Of a DNA stretch of 64,000 bases, positions 16,241 through 24,423 are shown in pieces (position 1 is the stretch's first letter; each line of letters begins with the position of its first letter). Origin of the DNA: CAYPPG01 sp964412555. GTDB taxonomy: Bacteria; Hinthialibacterota; Hinthialibacteria; Hinthialibacterales; Hinthialibacteraceae. Location: contig CAYPPG010000033.1 in assembly GCA_964412555.1 (NCBI GenBank), forward strand, positions 17,690 to 81,689, written 5' to 3'. Under the pieces are notes generated by a model. That model was not told where the DNA came from and did no database searches. It saw only the letters and a program-made list of their open reading frames with translations. The position numbers were made by a program, and so were the translations under genes.

Positions 16241-17176
16241 ATGAATAATGATTCCGCCCGTTTATCAAATACCCCAAAAATCACCACCGGATTACTCGAT
16301 ACCGACACTCATTTTGAACATCGTTCTCCAGGATGGAACAATCCGGATGTTCTAACAAATGAACAACAACACACACTTTATACGATCCACGAACACATGG
16401 TCCGAATACTCTCCATTTCTCTATCCGATTTTTTGCGCCAAATCGTAGAAGTAAAAATACAATCCTTTCACCTGGTTTCCTATCTCGATTTTATTCATTC
16501 TCTACCGTCACCGTGCTCCATCCATCTCGTGAACATGGATCCGCTGGACGGGAAAATGATGATTTCTTGTTCGCCTTCCTTTTCCGCATACATTGTGGAT
16601 CGCTTGTGTGGCGGAAGTGAATGCGGTGCACTCACCGACCCCCTCCCTGAACCCACTGAAATCGAACTCTCCATCCTAGAAAAAGCTCTCTACCGGCTTT
16701 TCGATGTCCTGCACGAAGCATGGGCATATTTTCTTCCCTTGAATGTATCGTTAGAACAGACCGAAACTCTTCCGGTACTATTGGAAAATGTATATGGACC
16801 ACAAGAAACCTGTATCATCATTTCACTCTCCGTGTGGTTCGAGAATGCCAATACAGGAACAATCGATTTGTGCTTTCCTCACGTAACACTGAAACCGATT
16901 GAAGAGGAATTGATCTCACCCGATGCAAAAGGAGACCTCATCGCATTTATCAAATCTCCTTCGGAACAAATCCAAGAAAGCAAGCGAATGACGAAAACAC
17001 TCACCGTTCACACCCAAGATGGAACCAGAAGCGAACACCGTATTCGAGACCTGATATGGCAAGGAGATTTTTCCTCGTTCCCTAAACCTACAACCCCCGA
17101 GAGGAAAGAAATTATTTGCATCGGAGAAGAATATACTCTACCAAATATAGAATCCCATCCTCCGGCTATTGATTGA
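16241..17176 (+). CDS. fliM: FliM-like flagellar switch protein with degenerate SpoA end
   Basis: The 311-residue protein matches the FliM middle domain well: TIHEHMVRILSISLSDFLRQ, VEVKIQSF, then SLPSPCSIHLVNMDPLDGKMMISCSP, IVDRLCGG, TEIELSILEKALYRLFDVLHEAW and a closing LKPIEEEL. Two features differ from standard FliM. The N-terminal EIDxLL peptide is absent and is found on the protein encoded just upstream. The C-terminal SpoA domain, which binds FliN, is reduced to about 50 weakly matching residues (RIRDLIWQGDF...IICIGEEY). No fliN gene is present in the window. Confidence 0.85.
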   Translation: MNNDSARLSNTPKITTGLLDTDTHFEHRSPGWNNPDVLTNEQQHTLYTIHEHMVRILSISLSDFLRQIVEVKIQSFHLVSYLDFIHSLPSPCSIHLVNMDPLDGKMMISCSPSFSAYIVDRLCGGSECGALTDPLPEPTEIELSILEKALYRLFDVLHEAWAYFLPLNVSLEQTETLPVLLENVYGPQETCIIISLSVWFENANTGTIDLCFPHVTLKPIEEELISPDAKGDLIAFIKSPSEQIQESKRMTKTLTVHTQDGTRSEHRIRDLIWQGDFSSFPKPTTPERKEIICIGEEYTLPNIESHPPAID

Positions 17177-17232
17177 TGATAAAAATCATTAGAATACTTC
17201 TATGAAAGTGATCCCACTTCCGATGATTCAAG

Positions 17233-17715
17233 ATGGAAAATACCATGGATTGTCACCCCAAATTATCCGATTTGATTCAGGCTATCGATTCGTATACCGA
17301 AGATCACCTTTTATTCCTTCACAAAACAACGGGACAAATTGTCTGCATTTCCATAGAAGCATTTCATACTGCCAAAATGGGCTATCCCTTGCAACGCTAT
17401 CCAACATGGCAACAGGAAAAAATCAACCAAGCGAGATCCGTTTGGGAACAATTCGATGAATATGTTCAACTCCCTCTCGGATTCGGTTTCGAGGAAATTG
17501 AGGTAGCGGAAAATTTTTGTTATTCCATCGATGACGATAAAATTTGTGAATATCTATTGCGGCTTGTCAAAGGAAAGGTCAAGCTTCGCAAATTTAAAGA
17601 GCGTTTGAAACACCTCCGTTTAAACGATGACTGGAATGACTACCTTGACGAAACGATCCGTACTTTCACGATACGATGGTGTGAAGACAATCAAATCCGA
17701 TACGTGGATGAATAA
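17233..17715 (+). CDS. UPF0158 family protein
   Basis: The 160-residue protein matches UPF0158: an N-terminal LIQAIDSYTEDHLLFLHKTTGQIVCI beta segment, a middle helical region, then VKGKVKLRKFKERL and a C-terminal DDWNDYLDE...RWCEDNQI. The family is widespread and has no assigned function. It lies in the FliG/FliM operon and its stop overlaps the next start (TAATG), which implies coupled translation. A second Met at 17245 with GGA upstream is an equally possible start. Confidence 0.75.
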   Translation: MENTMDCHPKLSDLIQAIDSYTEDHLLFLHKTTGQIVCISIEAFHTAKMGYPLQRYPTWQQEKINQARSVWEQFDEYVQLPLGFGFEEIEVAENFCYSIDDDKICEYLLRLVKGKVKLRKFKERLKHLRLNDDWNDYLDETIRTFTIRWCEDNQIRYVDE

Positions 17716-19100
17716 TGGAAGTTCGAACTCAACAAAACTCTCCTTACACGATAGGTTACACATTACCGATTCTCATGGCTGCCGTTCTTTCCATCGTGGC
17801 CGTGATCGCTCCTCCGATATCAGCGCTGACGGTCATCGGTATCGTTTTTTTTCTCGTCATCCTAGTAGGGCGTCCGGATGTGGCTTTCGCTCTTTTTATC
17901 GCGGCAGAGAGCCTGTTCTCCGAAGACATTTTACTGGTAACGGAAAAACTCGCCGTCACACTTTACCGCGTCCCTCTGCCTTATATCGGCATAAACATTT
18001 TTGAACTGGTCTTGATCCTGCTTGTAGCCGTTACTCTTTTGCAGCGAAAAGGAAGACTTTACGGAACTCGTTTGGACACAGCCGTGTTTCTTTTCGCACT
18101 GGCCTGTCTGGTTGGTTATCTAACCTGCATATGGCGGTATCAGGATCCGACTCGACTTTTCGAACCGCGGCGACTGCTCCATTTTTTCCTAGCCTATTTT
18201 TTGACCGTCAACCTGCTTCGAACGAAACGCTCTCTGCAAATCTTTTTCCTGATCTATTTTTTGGCCATCGTATTAAAATCGCTGGAAGGGGTATATTTGT
18301 ATATGGGAGGGGAAGGCTTACAGATCAAATGGAGAATCCGCGCCATCTTTACAGGCTGGGAAGATTCTTTGAATTTTGTCACGTACTTACTCTTTTTAGC
18401 CGTTTTTTTGATGGATCGGGTGAAATTTCCGGCTCACCGTTTATTTCTGTGGTTTTCTCCGATCGTTTTTTTCTGCTTTTTGTTTTCTTACAAGCGTGCA
18501 TATTATGTCGCCATCGTGATTGGCGCCATGACACTTTTTCTTATTCAAGATCGAAAATCCCGTTTCCGATTTCTCGTTTTACTGCTCTGTATTTCGATTA
18601 TCGGGATGGGAATCGTAACGTTTGCCGGACAATGGCAAGCCATTGGGATGCGAATTGCCTCCATTCTCCAGCCGACAAAGGAAAGCAGTGCCAACTACCG
18701 TCTTGTCGAATGGCAAAACGCCCTAATCAGCATTCGTAATCATCCGGTGCTGGGCATCGGACTCGGCGGCGTGATGCCGATGGAGATTTTCTTGAGCCGC
18801 ACGAACTTATTGGGAGTTCACAATACCTTTTTGTGGGTAACTGTCAAAATGGGTGTTTTGGGGATTTTCTCCTATCTTCTTCTTCATTTCGTTTATGTAC
18901 GACACTTATTTCAATTAAAGGATCAATTGCGGGATCCGTTTCTTCGAACACTCTCTCGTGCCTTACTTTGTTCTTTCGCGGCTTTTTGCGCTGCAGAAAT
19001 GTTTGCGCCGATGTTCGCGCAAATGCGGACTGGTACCTGGATGGGAGTTATCATGGGAGTGGGCATGATTTTGTCCGTCATAGATGACAATATTCAATGA
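17715..19100 (+). CDS. O-antigen ligase/polymerase-like membrane protein
   Basis: The 461-residue protein has about twelve membrane segments. A large exported loop (about residues 320-365) contains SANYRLVEWQNAL, HPVLGIGLGG and VHNTFLWV, the pattern of the O-antigen ligase (WaaL/Wzy) domain with Arg and His expected in catalysis. Such proteins join or polymerise lipid-linked oligosaccharides on the outer face of the inner membrane. It is the last gene of the FliG/FliM operon, though a functional link with those proteins is not evident; it could act in surface glycan or protein O-glycosylation. Confidence 0.8.
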   Translation: MEVRTQQNSPYTIGYTLPILMAAVLSIVAVIAPPISALTVIGIVFFLVILVGRPDVAFALFIAAESLFSEDILLVTEKLAVTLYRVPLPYIGINIFELVLILLVAVTLLQRKGRLYGTRLDTAVFLFALACLVGYLTCIWRYQDPTRLFEPRRLLHFFLAYFLTVNLLRTKRSLQIFFLIYFLAIVLKSLEGVYLYMGGEGLQIKWRIRAIFTGWEDSLNFVTYLLFLAVFLMDRVKFPAHRLFLWFSPIVFFCFLFSYKRAYYVAIVIGAMTLFLIQDRKSRFRFLVLLLCISIIGMGIVTFAGQWQAIGMRIASILQPTKESSANYRLVEWQNALISIRNHPVLGIGLGGVMPMEIFLSRTNLLGVHNTFLWVTVKMGVLGIFSYLLLHFVYVRHLFQLKDQLRDPFLRTLSRALLCSFAAFCAAEMFAPMFAQMRTGTWMGVIMGVGMILSVIDDNIQ

Positions 19101-19175
19101 AAAAAATACTTTCACATCGATTCCTATCACCTCCTCTCTTCTTTTGAATCGGCAGATTCAATAAAAACAGTTCAA

Positions 19176-19487
19176 TTAGAGCATTTCTGGATTTCCAAAA
19201 ACCAGTTTTCCTTGTTCCCATATACAGACAAAATTCCGTTGTGCTAAATCTTCGTCATCCTCTTCAATCACCCCGGCAGGTGTCATACCTTCTTTACGAT
19301 TTTTAATTCGAGGCTCATCGCCGGGTAGAATTTGACGCCAAATTTCATAATCCGAATCGATTTGTGACACGGCAAAGGTCAAATGTTGACCCTCGAAATC
19401 ATGAATGACGCTTTGAATTTCCCGCTTGGGAAGACGTTTGGTTACCTGTACTCTAATTTCCTTGTCATATTTATTTGATTGGATCAA
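19176..19487 (-). CDS. Small hypothetical protein
   Basis: The frame starts with TTG at 19487, preceded at eight bases by AGGAAG, and encodes 103 residues rich in charged residues with no signal peptide. One beta-alpha-like segment (VTKRLPKREIQSVIHDFEGQHLTFAVSQID) and a final WEQGKLVFGNPEML are the only notable parts. I do not recognise a family. It converges on the O-antigen ligase gene. Confidence 0.5.
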   Translation of the reverse strand: MIQSNKYDKEIRVQVTKRLPKREIQSVIHDFEGQHLTFAVSQIDSDYEIWRQILPGDEPRIKNRKEGMTPAGVIEEDDEDLAQRNFVCIWEQGKLVFGNPEML

Positions 19488-19727
19488 TCAAACCACTTCC
19501 TTTCTTCCCGGCATGAAATTGAAATAGTCAAAATTTTTCATGCCTTCGAGAATATCATCTAAGTAATATTTTATTACATCCATTTCTCAATTACAAGTTT
19601 TTTTTGGTTCGTACATTAAAAAATTCATCCGAAGGATTTCGCCAGGATTGAAAATCGGAATCCATCCCCCCATTGCATGAAAAGTTAAAAAGCGATCCGG
19701 GATCCCACAGGTGTGAATTCACTGAAA

Positions 19728-20126
19728 TTACTGTTCGCGGGCCACTTGTTCAAGCACATCCGGTTCGACAAAAATAGAGGTTCCCGTACGTACTGCAAGA
19801 GCCAAGGCATCGCTGGGACGAGAATCGACATCAATCGGTCCTTGCGGGGTGGTAAAATGGATTCTTGCATAAAAGGTAGATTCTCTCAAATCATTTACTA
19901 CAATCCGCTCCATCTTCGCACCTAATGCTTCAATAATCCGAACGGTTAAATCATGGGTCAGCGGTCTTTGAATTTTAATATCATTCAGAGAGAGATGAAT
20001 CGACTGAGCCTCATAATACCCGATTAAAATCGGCATCAGACGGTTCCCTGCCTTTTCTTTCAAGATCACAATCTGATCCGATCCCGTTTCATCCAACCGC
20101 AATTCGAAAAACTCCATCTCGATCAT
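19728..20126 (-). CDS. Bifunctional nuclease (BFN/DUF151) family protein
   Basis: The 132-residue protein matches the BFN domain: VILKEKAGNRLMPILIGYYEAQSI at residues 20-43, then RPLTHDLTVRIIEALGAKMERIVVND, FYARIHF and DVDSRPSDALALAVRTGTSIFV. Plant BFN proteins cleave RNA and DNA; bacterial members are widespread and poorly studied. The whole domain is present and nothing is missing. It stands as a single gene with a palindromic repeat upstream. Confidence 0.88.
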   Translation of the reverse strand: MIEMEFFELRLDETGSDQIVILKEKAGNRLMPILIGYYEAQSIHLSLNDIKIQRPLTHDLTVRIIEALGAKMERIVVNDLRESTFYARIHFTTPQGPIDVDSRPSDALALAVRTGTSIFVEPDVLEQVAREQ

Positions 20127-20172
20127 AAAGTCTATCCCTTACCGAACCTTTCTCTTTCTTTTAAAACACTTG

Positions 20173-20199
20173 TAGGGGCAGACCTATGTGTCTGCCCTA
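20173..20199. repeat. Palindromic repeat (GGGCAGAC/GTCTGCCC)
   Basis: GGGCAGAC (20176-20183) and GTCTGCCC (20190-20197) enclose the loop ctatgt. The same loop, inverted as acatag, occurs in the copies at 36.6 and 62.6 kb, whose arms read GGGTAGAC and GTCTACCC. Confidence 0.8.
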
Positions 20200-20325
20200 G
20201 AAACGAATGTCTATCCGTACTCTATTGTATAACAATCATTTGTGATCATCCGATAGTACTTTCAATCCATCTCTTCCTTATTATTCTATTTCCTACAATC
20301 AAGAAATGAATCGCAATTCAATTTT

Positions 20326-20940
20326 TTAATTGAAATTTTCGACGGAGCAGGAATTTGGTTCAATTCCGAGTTCTTGAAAAACTCTTGCCAATTCTAATGT
20401 AGGCAAACCGATAATATTATGATACGATCCCTTAATTTGTTTCACAAAAACCTTCCCTCCCCCCTGTATAGCATACGAACCAGCTTTATCCATCGGTTCT
20501 CCGGTACTGACATACTGCTCGATTTGTTCATTGGTTAAATCTCGAAATAAGACGGAGGATCGCACCGCTTTTGTGATTTGAACATTACGGTTCATACACA
20601 TGACACAAATACCGGTCCATACTTCATGCCATTGACCGGATAATATGCTCAACATCAACACTGCTTCCCGAGCCGATTTTGGTTTTCCGAGGATACGATC
20701 ACCAAGCGCTACGATCGTATCCGCTCCAATAATCAAATGCTCGGGATTGGATTGCGCTACTTTCACAGCCTTTTCCATCGCATTTCTGGCCGCATAGGCG
20801 TTTGGAGCATCACCCATTGGCGGCATTTCCGCCAATCCACTCGGTATGATGGTGAAATCGACATCCAGCTTTTTTAAGAGCACTTTTCGCCGGGGCGATT
20901 CACTCGCCAAGATAATTCCTGCAAATTCGCTTGAATTCAT
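20326..20940 (-). CDS. maf: Maf-like nucleoside triphosphate pyrophosphatase
   Basis: The 204-residue protein shows the Maf signature: LASESPRRKVLLKKL at the N-terminus, AARNAMEKA, IGADTIVALGDRILGKP and LSGQWHEVWTG, then DKAGSYAIQG and IKGSYHNIIGLP. Maf enzymes hydrolyse non-canonical or certain pyrimidine nucleotides (dTTP, UTP, m5UTP and similar) and are linked to septum formation. I use the ATG at 20940; the frame is also open to a TTG at 20955. The gene is next to the BFN nuclease on the same strand, about 200 bases apart. Confidence 0.9.
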   Translation of the reverse strand: MNSSEFAGIILASESPRRKVLLKKLDVDFTIIPSGLAEMPPMGDAPNAYAARNAMEKAVKVAQSNPEHLIIGADTIVALGDRILGKPKSAREAVLMLSILSGQWHEVWTGICVMCMNRNVQITKAVRSSVLFRDLTNEQIEQYVSTGEPMDKAGSYAIQGGGKVFVKQIKGSYHNIIGLPTLELARVFQELGIEPNSCSVENFN

Positions 20941-21091
20941 GTTTTCCAACCACAAAAAAAATAATGGCTATCTACTTATATTTACATGATTACGGTTATT
21001 CTTTTCCATTATAGGAGTATCTGAGACACATACCAAGTACCGGTTTCAACTGCCAGTTACACATCAGAACAAATTTTCAACAATCTGCTGT

Positions 21092-21141
21092 AAAAAATAA
21101 AAAACCGACATCCCCAATTCATTTCTCTATCTGATGTCGGT
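21092..21141 (-). terminator. Terminator after the Pro-rich gene
   Basis: On the minus strand ACCGACATC (21141-21133) pairs with GATGTCGGT (21112-21104) and is followed by TTTTTTATTTTTTA. It lies about 50 bases beyond the stop of the gene ending at 21189. Confidence 0.75.
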
Positions 21142-21188
21142 GATAATATCTTTTCAAAACCGGGACAATCTTAACGGAACAATACTGC

Positions 21189-21665
21189 TTACCCTACTAA
21201 ATCAATCATTCCTCCCGGTGTTAAATCCTGAATCGGAGAGTTTGCCGGAGGTCCAGGCTGATTCCCTACTACGGGAGGGACATTTCCCTGCACCGGTGCA
21301 TTGTTTGGACTGCCTTGAACATTGGGAGCCGCATTTGCAGCCGGGCTTCTCGCCGGAGAAATATCGGCCGCCATTTGAGATGATCCGTTTCGTGGAGTGA
21401 CTGGCGCATTCGGGGATGCTGGTGGATTCCCCTGAGATGCACGGACTGCTTGTTGACTCAATTGAATACGGTCCGTTCCATTTGTACTCGTCACTGCTGC
21501 AGTTGACGTCTGCGGTGGAGGTGGAGGAGGCGAAGCCGTTTGAGCAGGTGCAGGCGGCGGCGCAGTCTGTGGAGGTGGAGTTGGTGGTGGTGGAGACGTA
21601 TTCACCGGAGGCGGCTGAACCGCTTGAACCGGTGGTGGTACACTTTGAGTCGGTCCATTAACCAT
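21189..21665 (-). CDS. Proline-rich low-complexity protein
   Basis: From the ATG at 21665 (GTGAGG nine bases upstream) the 158-residue protein is mostly Pro, Ala, Ser, Gln and Asn. The first 60 residues contain runs such as SPPPPTPPP and ASPPPPPPQ. One short ordered-looking segment, GTDRIQLSQQAVRASQG, resembles helical motifs in some small motility proteins, which is a weak hint only. There is no signal peptide or membrane segment. A strong terminator follows. Function unknown. Confidence 0.55.
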   Translation of the reverse strand: MVNGPTQSVPPPVQAVQPPPVNTSPPPPTPPPQTAPPPAPAQTASPPPPPPQTSTAAVTSTNGTDRIQLSQQAVRASQGNPPASPNAPVTPRNGSSQMAADISPARSPAANAAPNVQGSPNNAPVQGNVPPVVGNQPGPPANSPIQDLTPGGMIDLVG

Positions 21666-21767
21666 AATATCGAACCTCACTTCCTCTGGGATTATTCCCT
21701 CAACCTGCCAGAAATTATAATACTTTTTGAACAAATATGCAACTCATTTTTCCAATTTTGTTTATGC

Positions 21768-22442
21768 TCATGGTGAATGCTCAATTCGTAATCGGTTGAC
21801 CGATCCATGGGCGGCACGGATCGGTTCGGGAAGCCGGTAGCGTTGAGAAAGAGACAAAATAAGTTGGGTCGCGTGAGAAAAATCGATTTTATGTCCGGGA
21901 CTGACGAAAATCGGTTTCACATTTCGCCTCGACCGAACAACTTCACCGATTTTCTCGCCTTTCAAGAAAAGGTCGCTGACACTTCCTTTTTCAATCTTCG
22001 GCTCTTCATATTCACCCACGAATAGACTCTTGGCGCACCCGACTGTCACAAGATTTTCCTCCACTCCGATATGAGAAGCGAGGCCTGCTCGGCGTGGATG
22101 AGCGATGCCATGTCCATCACAGATCAGGATTTGCGGTTGATTTTTTATTTTTTGCAAACACTCATGAACGAGCGGCCATTCCCGAAAAGCAAGGTACCCA
22201 GGGATATAAGGAATTTGTAACGTATTCGTAACGGTGACATTCTCGATGATTTGCAAATCAGGATAAGACATGACAACGACTGCAGCATGACCAATCTTAG
22301 AAAAACGATTAAAAGAGACATCGGCTCCCCCGACCGTTTTCAACTCAGTCAAATCAGAGACTTCATTCTTTATACTGACCTTGCAACCGATTTTATATTG
22401 AATTTCGCGAAGTTCATCGATATTCCATTTCAAGAATTTCAT
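21768..22442 (-). CDS. nfi: Endonuclease V
   Basis: The protein (224 residues from 22442) matches endonuclease V: VGGADVSF near the N-terminus with the first catalytic Asp, then PYIPGYLAFREWP, the central ICDGHGIAHPRRAGLASHIGV with catalytic Asp, and a late LFVSPGHKI segment. The enzyme nicks DNA (or RNA) near deaminated bases such as inosine. The start is uncertain: AAGGAG lies directly before the ATG at 22442, but nine bases before a TTG at 22433, which could be the real start. No repair operon is nearby. Confidence 0.92.
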   Translation of the reverse strand: MKFLKWNIDELREIQYKIGCKVSIKNEVSDLTELKTVGGADVSFNRFSKIGHAAVVVMSYPDLQIIENVTVTNTLQIPYIPGYLAFREWPLVHECLQKIKNQPQILICDGHGIAHPRRAGLASHIGVEENLVTVGCAKSLFVGEYEEPKIEKGSVSDLFLKGEKIGEVVRSRRNVKPIFVSPGHKIDFSHATQLILSLSQRYRLPEPIRAAHGSVNRLRIEHSP

Positions 22443-22530
22443 CTCCTTTCTCTCCGATTGTAGCCGATCTCTTCTCAATATGGAAAGTCATGCTCTGGTG
22501 CAAAATCAACAAATAATTTTCAAAGTCCTC

Positions 22531-22559
22531 TTGACTTGTATATACAATTTTGATATTGG
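22531..22559 (+). promoter_or_regulatory. Possible promoter of the LamG gene
   Basis: TTGACT (22531-22536), a 17-base spacer and TATTGG (22554-22559) precede the LamG gene by about 50 bases. The -35 element is good and the -10 element weak. Confidence 0.3.
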
Positions 22560-22609
22560 TCATAGAACGGGTAAACACCCGAATATTATCTCGATGAAAG
22601 GAGTAGCAT

Positions 22610-24067
22610 ATGATGAACAAACAATTGGTATGTATGACATTGGCTGCCGGCTTGATTTTCACTGCCGGTTTTGCCTATGGAGATGTAGTCGGTTACTTCA
22701 AGTTCGATGAATTTACCGGTACATCGTTCATGGATGACAGCGGTAACGGATTGCGAGGATTTTTAGGAGAATCCTTTACCGGCGCTTCAAGTATCCCTGG
22801 GCCATCAGGTGCCGCCGATGATTATGCTGTGGCCTTCGATGGACAAGGTGGATTGATCATCGATGATGAAGCCAATCAAGTGCTCAATATCACCGAAGCG
22901 CCTATCACACTCGAATGCTGGATTCGCTCCGAAAGCGAGCAAGGCGGACATGTCGGTTTCATCAGCTATGGGATTCCTGGCGGCCGAACCGGTGGCGGTG
23001 GTTATAAGCTGGGTATGAGTGACGGCAATCTCTTGTTCACGACCTTCGCGGTACGAGATTTCTTCGGTACGGTTCCGGTTCCTCGCGATGGCGAATGGCA
23101 TCACATCGCAGCGGTATACGGTGAGGAAATCGGCGGAGCCGCTTATTATGTAGACGGCGAAGAATGGGAAGTCATCGATGAAACAGGCTCTTATAGTTTT
23201 ACCGATCCTGGGGCACATGAATTGAATATCGGGACGCAATTTACCGCCATTGGCCGATTTGATGGTGATATGGACCGTGTTCGGATATCCAACGCGATAT
23301 TGTCACCGGATGAACTGGATTCGGATCGTGAAAATCCTAATCCGGTCGTCGACAGCACCGTTGCATATTTCGGTTTCGACTCGGAATCCGGTCCTTATAC
23401 CAGTGAAGGAGCCGAACCGGCTGTTACCACAGTCCCGCTGGATGAATGGGTTGTTGAAAATCCTCCGCAAGAATCCACGGGCGCACCCGGCATTGTGGAT
23501 GACAGCCCCTCCGGTGCAGCCGGTGATACCGCTCTTGAATTCAGCGGCGCCCAACTCGCCATCGTCAATGATCCTGAGGGCATCATGAATTTCAGCGACG
23601 GCGACTGGACTCTCGAAGCATGGGTGCAAACGGCTTTCGAAACTCCGGAAGAGCGGATGATGGTATTCTATTATGGACATGCGGGACATGGTTATTCTCT
23701 CTCCTTGGTAGTGGAGACGTGGGGATTACAAGTCACAACCCTTGGCATCGCCGATATGCCATCCGAAGGGGAAGGAGAAAACTATGCGTGGGTGAACATC
23801 AATGAATGGAACCATGTAGCCGTCGTTCATCGTGCGGGTGAATCGGTAACCTATTACATCAACGGCGAAGAAAGAAGCCAACGGGATTATACCAGTTTGA
23901 CAAATCCTGCTGAATCGACCGTCCTGTATATTGGAGCCGAATGGAATGGTGGATTGCCATTTACCGGCCTGATCGACCGGGTTCGAATCAGCAATGAGGC
24001 CTTGGATCCGGCCGATTTCGATGACGACGCGGCCCCGGTTTCCGTTTCGCAATGGTCAATATTCTAA
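22610..24067 (+). CDS. Secreted protein with two LamG-like domains
   Basis: The start at 22610 follows AAAGGAGTAGCAT. A signal peptide ends near residue 23 (AGFAYG). Two laminin-G/concanavalin-like domains follow, at about residues 26-225 and 265-470. Each has the pattern ITLECWIRSE or WTLEAWVQT, then EWHHIAAVY or EWNHVAVVH, a YYVDGEEW or YYINGEER strand and a final DMDRVRISN or LIDRVRISN. Such domains bind glycans at the surface. No enzyme domain is attached. The C-terminal VSVSQWSIF resembles the end of the beta-helix protein at 11.5 kb. Confidence 0.88.
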   Translation: MMNKQLVCMTLAAGLIFTAGFAYGDVVGYFKFDEFTGTSFMDDSGNGLRGFLGESFTGASSIPGPSGAADDYAVAFDGQGGLIIDDEANQVLNITEAPITLECWIRSESEQGGHVGFISYGIPGGRTGGGGYKLGMSDGNLLFTTFAVRDFFGTVPVPRDGEWHHIAAVYGEEIGGAAYYVDGEEWEVIDETGSYSFTDPGAHELNIGTQFTAIGRFDGDMDRVRISNAILSPDELDSDRENPNPVVDSTVAYFGFDSESGPYTSEGAEPAVTTVPLDEWVVENPPQESTGAPGIVDDSPSGAAGDTALEFSGAQLAIVNDPEGIMNFSDGDWTLEAWVQTAFETPEERMMVFYYGHAGHGYSLSLVVETWGLQVTTLGIADMPSEGEGENYAWVNINEWNHVAVVHRAGESVTYYINGEERSQRDYTSLTNPAESTVLYIGAEWNGGLPFTGLIDRVRISNEALDPADFDDDAAPVSVSQWSIF

Positions 24068-24091
24068 TCGTGAAAATCAAATAATTCACAG

Positions 24092-24135
24092 AAGGCGGTC
24101 AGGAACCCATTATTCCCGGCCGCCTTTCTTTCTTC
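24092..24135 (+). terminator. Terminator after the LamG gene
   Basis: AAGGCGG (24092-24098) pairs with CCGCCTT (24120-24126), followed by TCTTTCTTC. It lies about 25 bases after the LamG stop codon. Confidence 0.7.
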
Positions 24136-24142
24136 AATTCGC

Positions 24143-24388
24143 TTACGCCGTCATCTCGCTCAGTTGTTGGGAGTGAATATTGACTTAGTAACCCCTTGCG
24201 CTCTACGTAAAGATATGCGTGAAAAGATATTACAAGAGGCAGTGGATGTCACCTAGATCCTGGCACATACGTCTGATGGATATTTTGGGATTGACTTGAG
24301 TATAATATGGCAAACGATACAACAAGATATTCCTCGACTTATTGAACAAATCGAGGAAATTCTGGAACATATCGATTCATCTCAATAA
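24143..24388 (+). pseudogene. Remnant of an MntA-HepT toxin-antitoxin module
   Basis: One frame reads HLAQLLGVNIDLVTPCALR then DMREKILQEAVDV and a TAG at 24254-24256: the C-terminal end of a MntA-type minimal nucleotidyltransferase. The same frame continues after the TAG with ILAHTSDGYFGIDLSIIWQ then DIPRLIEQIEEIL and a TAA at 24386-24388: the C-terminal end of a HepT (DUF86) toxin. The start and catalytic GSxxxG part of the first gene and most of the second are missing. A deletion fused the two ends, so the module is dead. It occupies most of the 356-base gap here. Confidence 0.75.
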
Positions 24389-24423
24389 AAGAATGATAAA
24401 TTATAAATATATTTTTCGCAACC

